A stretch of 6,878 nt of DNA from Gemmatimonadota bacterium (GTDB taxonomy: Bacteria > Gemmatimonadota > Gemmatimonadetes > Longimicrobiales > Gaopeijiaceae). This document shows, piece by piece, positions 6,793 through 6,878 of this stretch. Made by a program: the position numbers and the translations under genes. The notes beneath the pieces were generated by a model that saw only the letters and a list, made by a program, of their open reading frames with translations, ran no database searches and was not told the origin of the DNA. How positions within the stretch are numbered: the stretch's first letter is position 1; every line of letters starts with the position of its first letter. The stretch is from positions 1 to 6,878 of the forward strand of contig JAPOOQ010000046.1 in the NCBI GenBank assembly GCA_026713345.1, read 5' to 3'.

Positions 6793-6798
6793 ATTGTA
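6793..6798 (-). promoter_or_regulatory. Possible -10 box of the cytochrome operon
   Basis: The minus strand reads TACAAT, a 5/6 match to the -10 consensus, in an otherwise GC-rich gap. It would give a leader of about 57 bases before the fusion cytochrome ATG at 6729. The best hexamer at 17-base spacing (TGGCTG, 6821-6816) is a poor -35 match, so an activator or alternative sigma factor would be needed if this is real. Confidence 0.3.
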
Positions 6799-6800
6799 CG

Positions 6801-6863
6801 TCAGATCTTGGACCGCAGCCAGTCGAGGATGAAGCGCACGACGCGCTTGAGGATATTTGCCAT
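6801..6863 (-). CDS. Possible 20-residue amphipathic basic peptide ORF
   Basis: On the minus strand an ATG at 6863-6861 opens a 20-codon frame ending in TGA at 6803-6801. AAGGGA lies about eight bases before the ATG, an acceptable Shine-Dalgarno. Hydrophobic residues (I4, L5, V8, V9, I12, W15, L16, I20) recur at 3-4 residue spacing and alternate with K6, R7, R10, D14, R17 and K19, giving a strongly amphipathic, net basic helix. Such peptides can lie on membranes. The frame is also open for the remaining 15 bases to the window edge, so this may instead be the C-terminus of a longer protein. Function unknown. Confidence 0.4.
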   Translation of the reverse strand: MANILKRVVRFILDWLRSKI

Positions 6864-6878
6864 GGGGTCCGTCCCTTC

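Noticed and set aside
1..6878. CRISPR array, tRNA, rRNA, insertion sequence or attachment site
   Set aside because: No regularly spaced direct repeats, cloverleaf, rRNA signature, transposase motif or flanking terminal repeats were seen on either strand.

Overview
The window is high-GC bacterial DNA, roughly two thirds G+C or more over most of its length. It has two well-formed operon fragments facing each other and a lower-GC gene between them. The gene types suggest an uncultured, environmental Gram-negative bacterium: secreted tandem amidohydrolases, periplasmic multihaem cytochromes and an outer-membrane-type barrel. Gemmatimonadota, or less likely Acidobacteriota, would fit. This is inferred from gene content and style; no marker gene is present.

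Left part, plus strand (1-2909). The first gene is the 3' portion of a large amidohydrolase-superfamily metalloenzyme with a complete set of metal ligands; its 5' end lies outside the window. Two bases after its stop begins a second amidohydrolase-fold gene. It has a signal peptide and the same fold landmarks, but every metal ligand position is replaced. The two look like a translationally coupled catalytic and pseudo-enzyme pair.

Middle (2910-3736). After a GC-rich hairpin in the convergent gap comes a minus-strand gene for a small protein with two membrane segments and a charged, helical tail. Its base composition is visibly lower in G+C (26 of 60 bases at 3061-3120, against 47 of 60 at 4201-4260). 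It has a good ribosome binding site, a possible -10 box and an inverted repeat just upstream. The architecture recalls SLATT-type two-TM proteins, but the function is unknown.

Right part, minus strand (3737-6878), read right to left. A possible 20-residue amphipathic peptide ORF lies at the window edge. It is followed by a putative promoter and a two-gene operon. The first operon gene fuses a monohaem class I-like cytochrome c domain to a C-terminal beta-barrel-like domain. The second, whose ribosome binding site lies inside the last codons of the first, encodes an exported pentahaem cytochrome c with a haem-free beta-rich C-terminal half. Together they could be a compact route carrying electrons between periplasm and outer membrane. 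The overall layout is analogous to the fused cytochrome-porins (Cyc2) of iron oxidisers, but homology to Cyc2 is not claimed. This is the most interesting part of the window.
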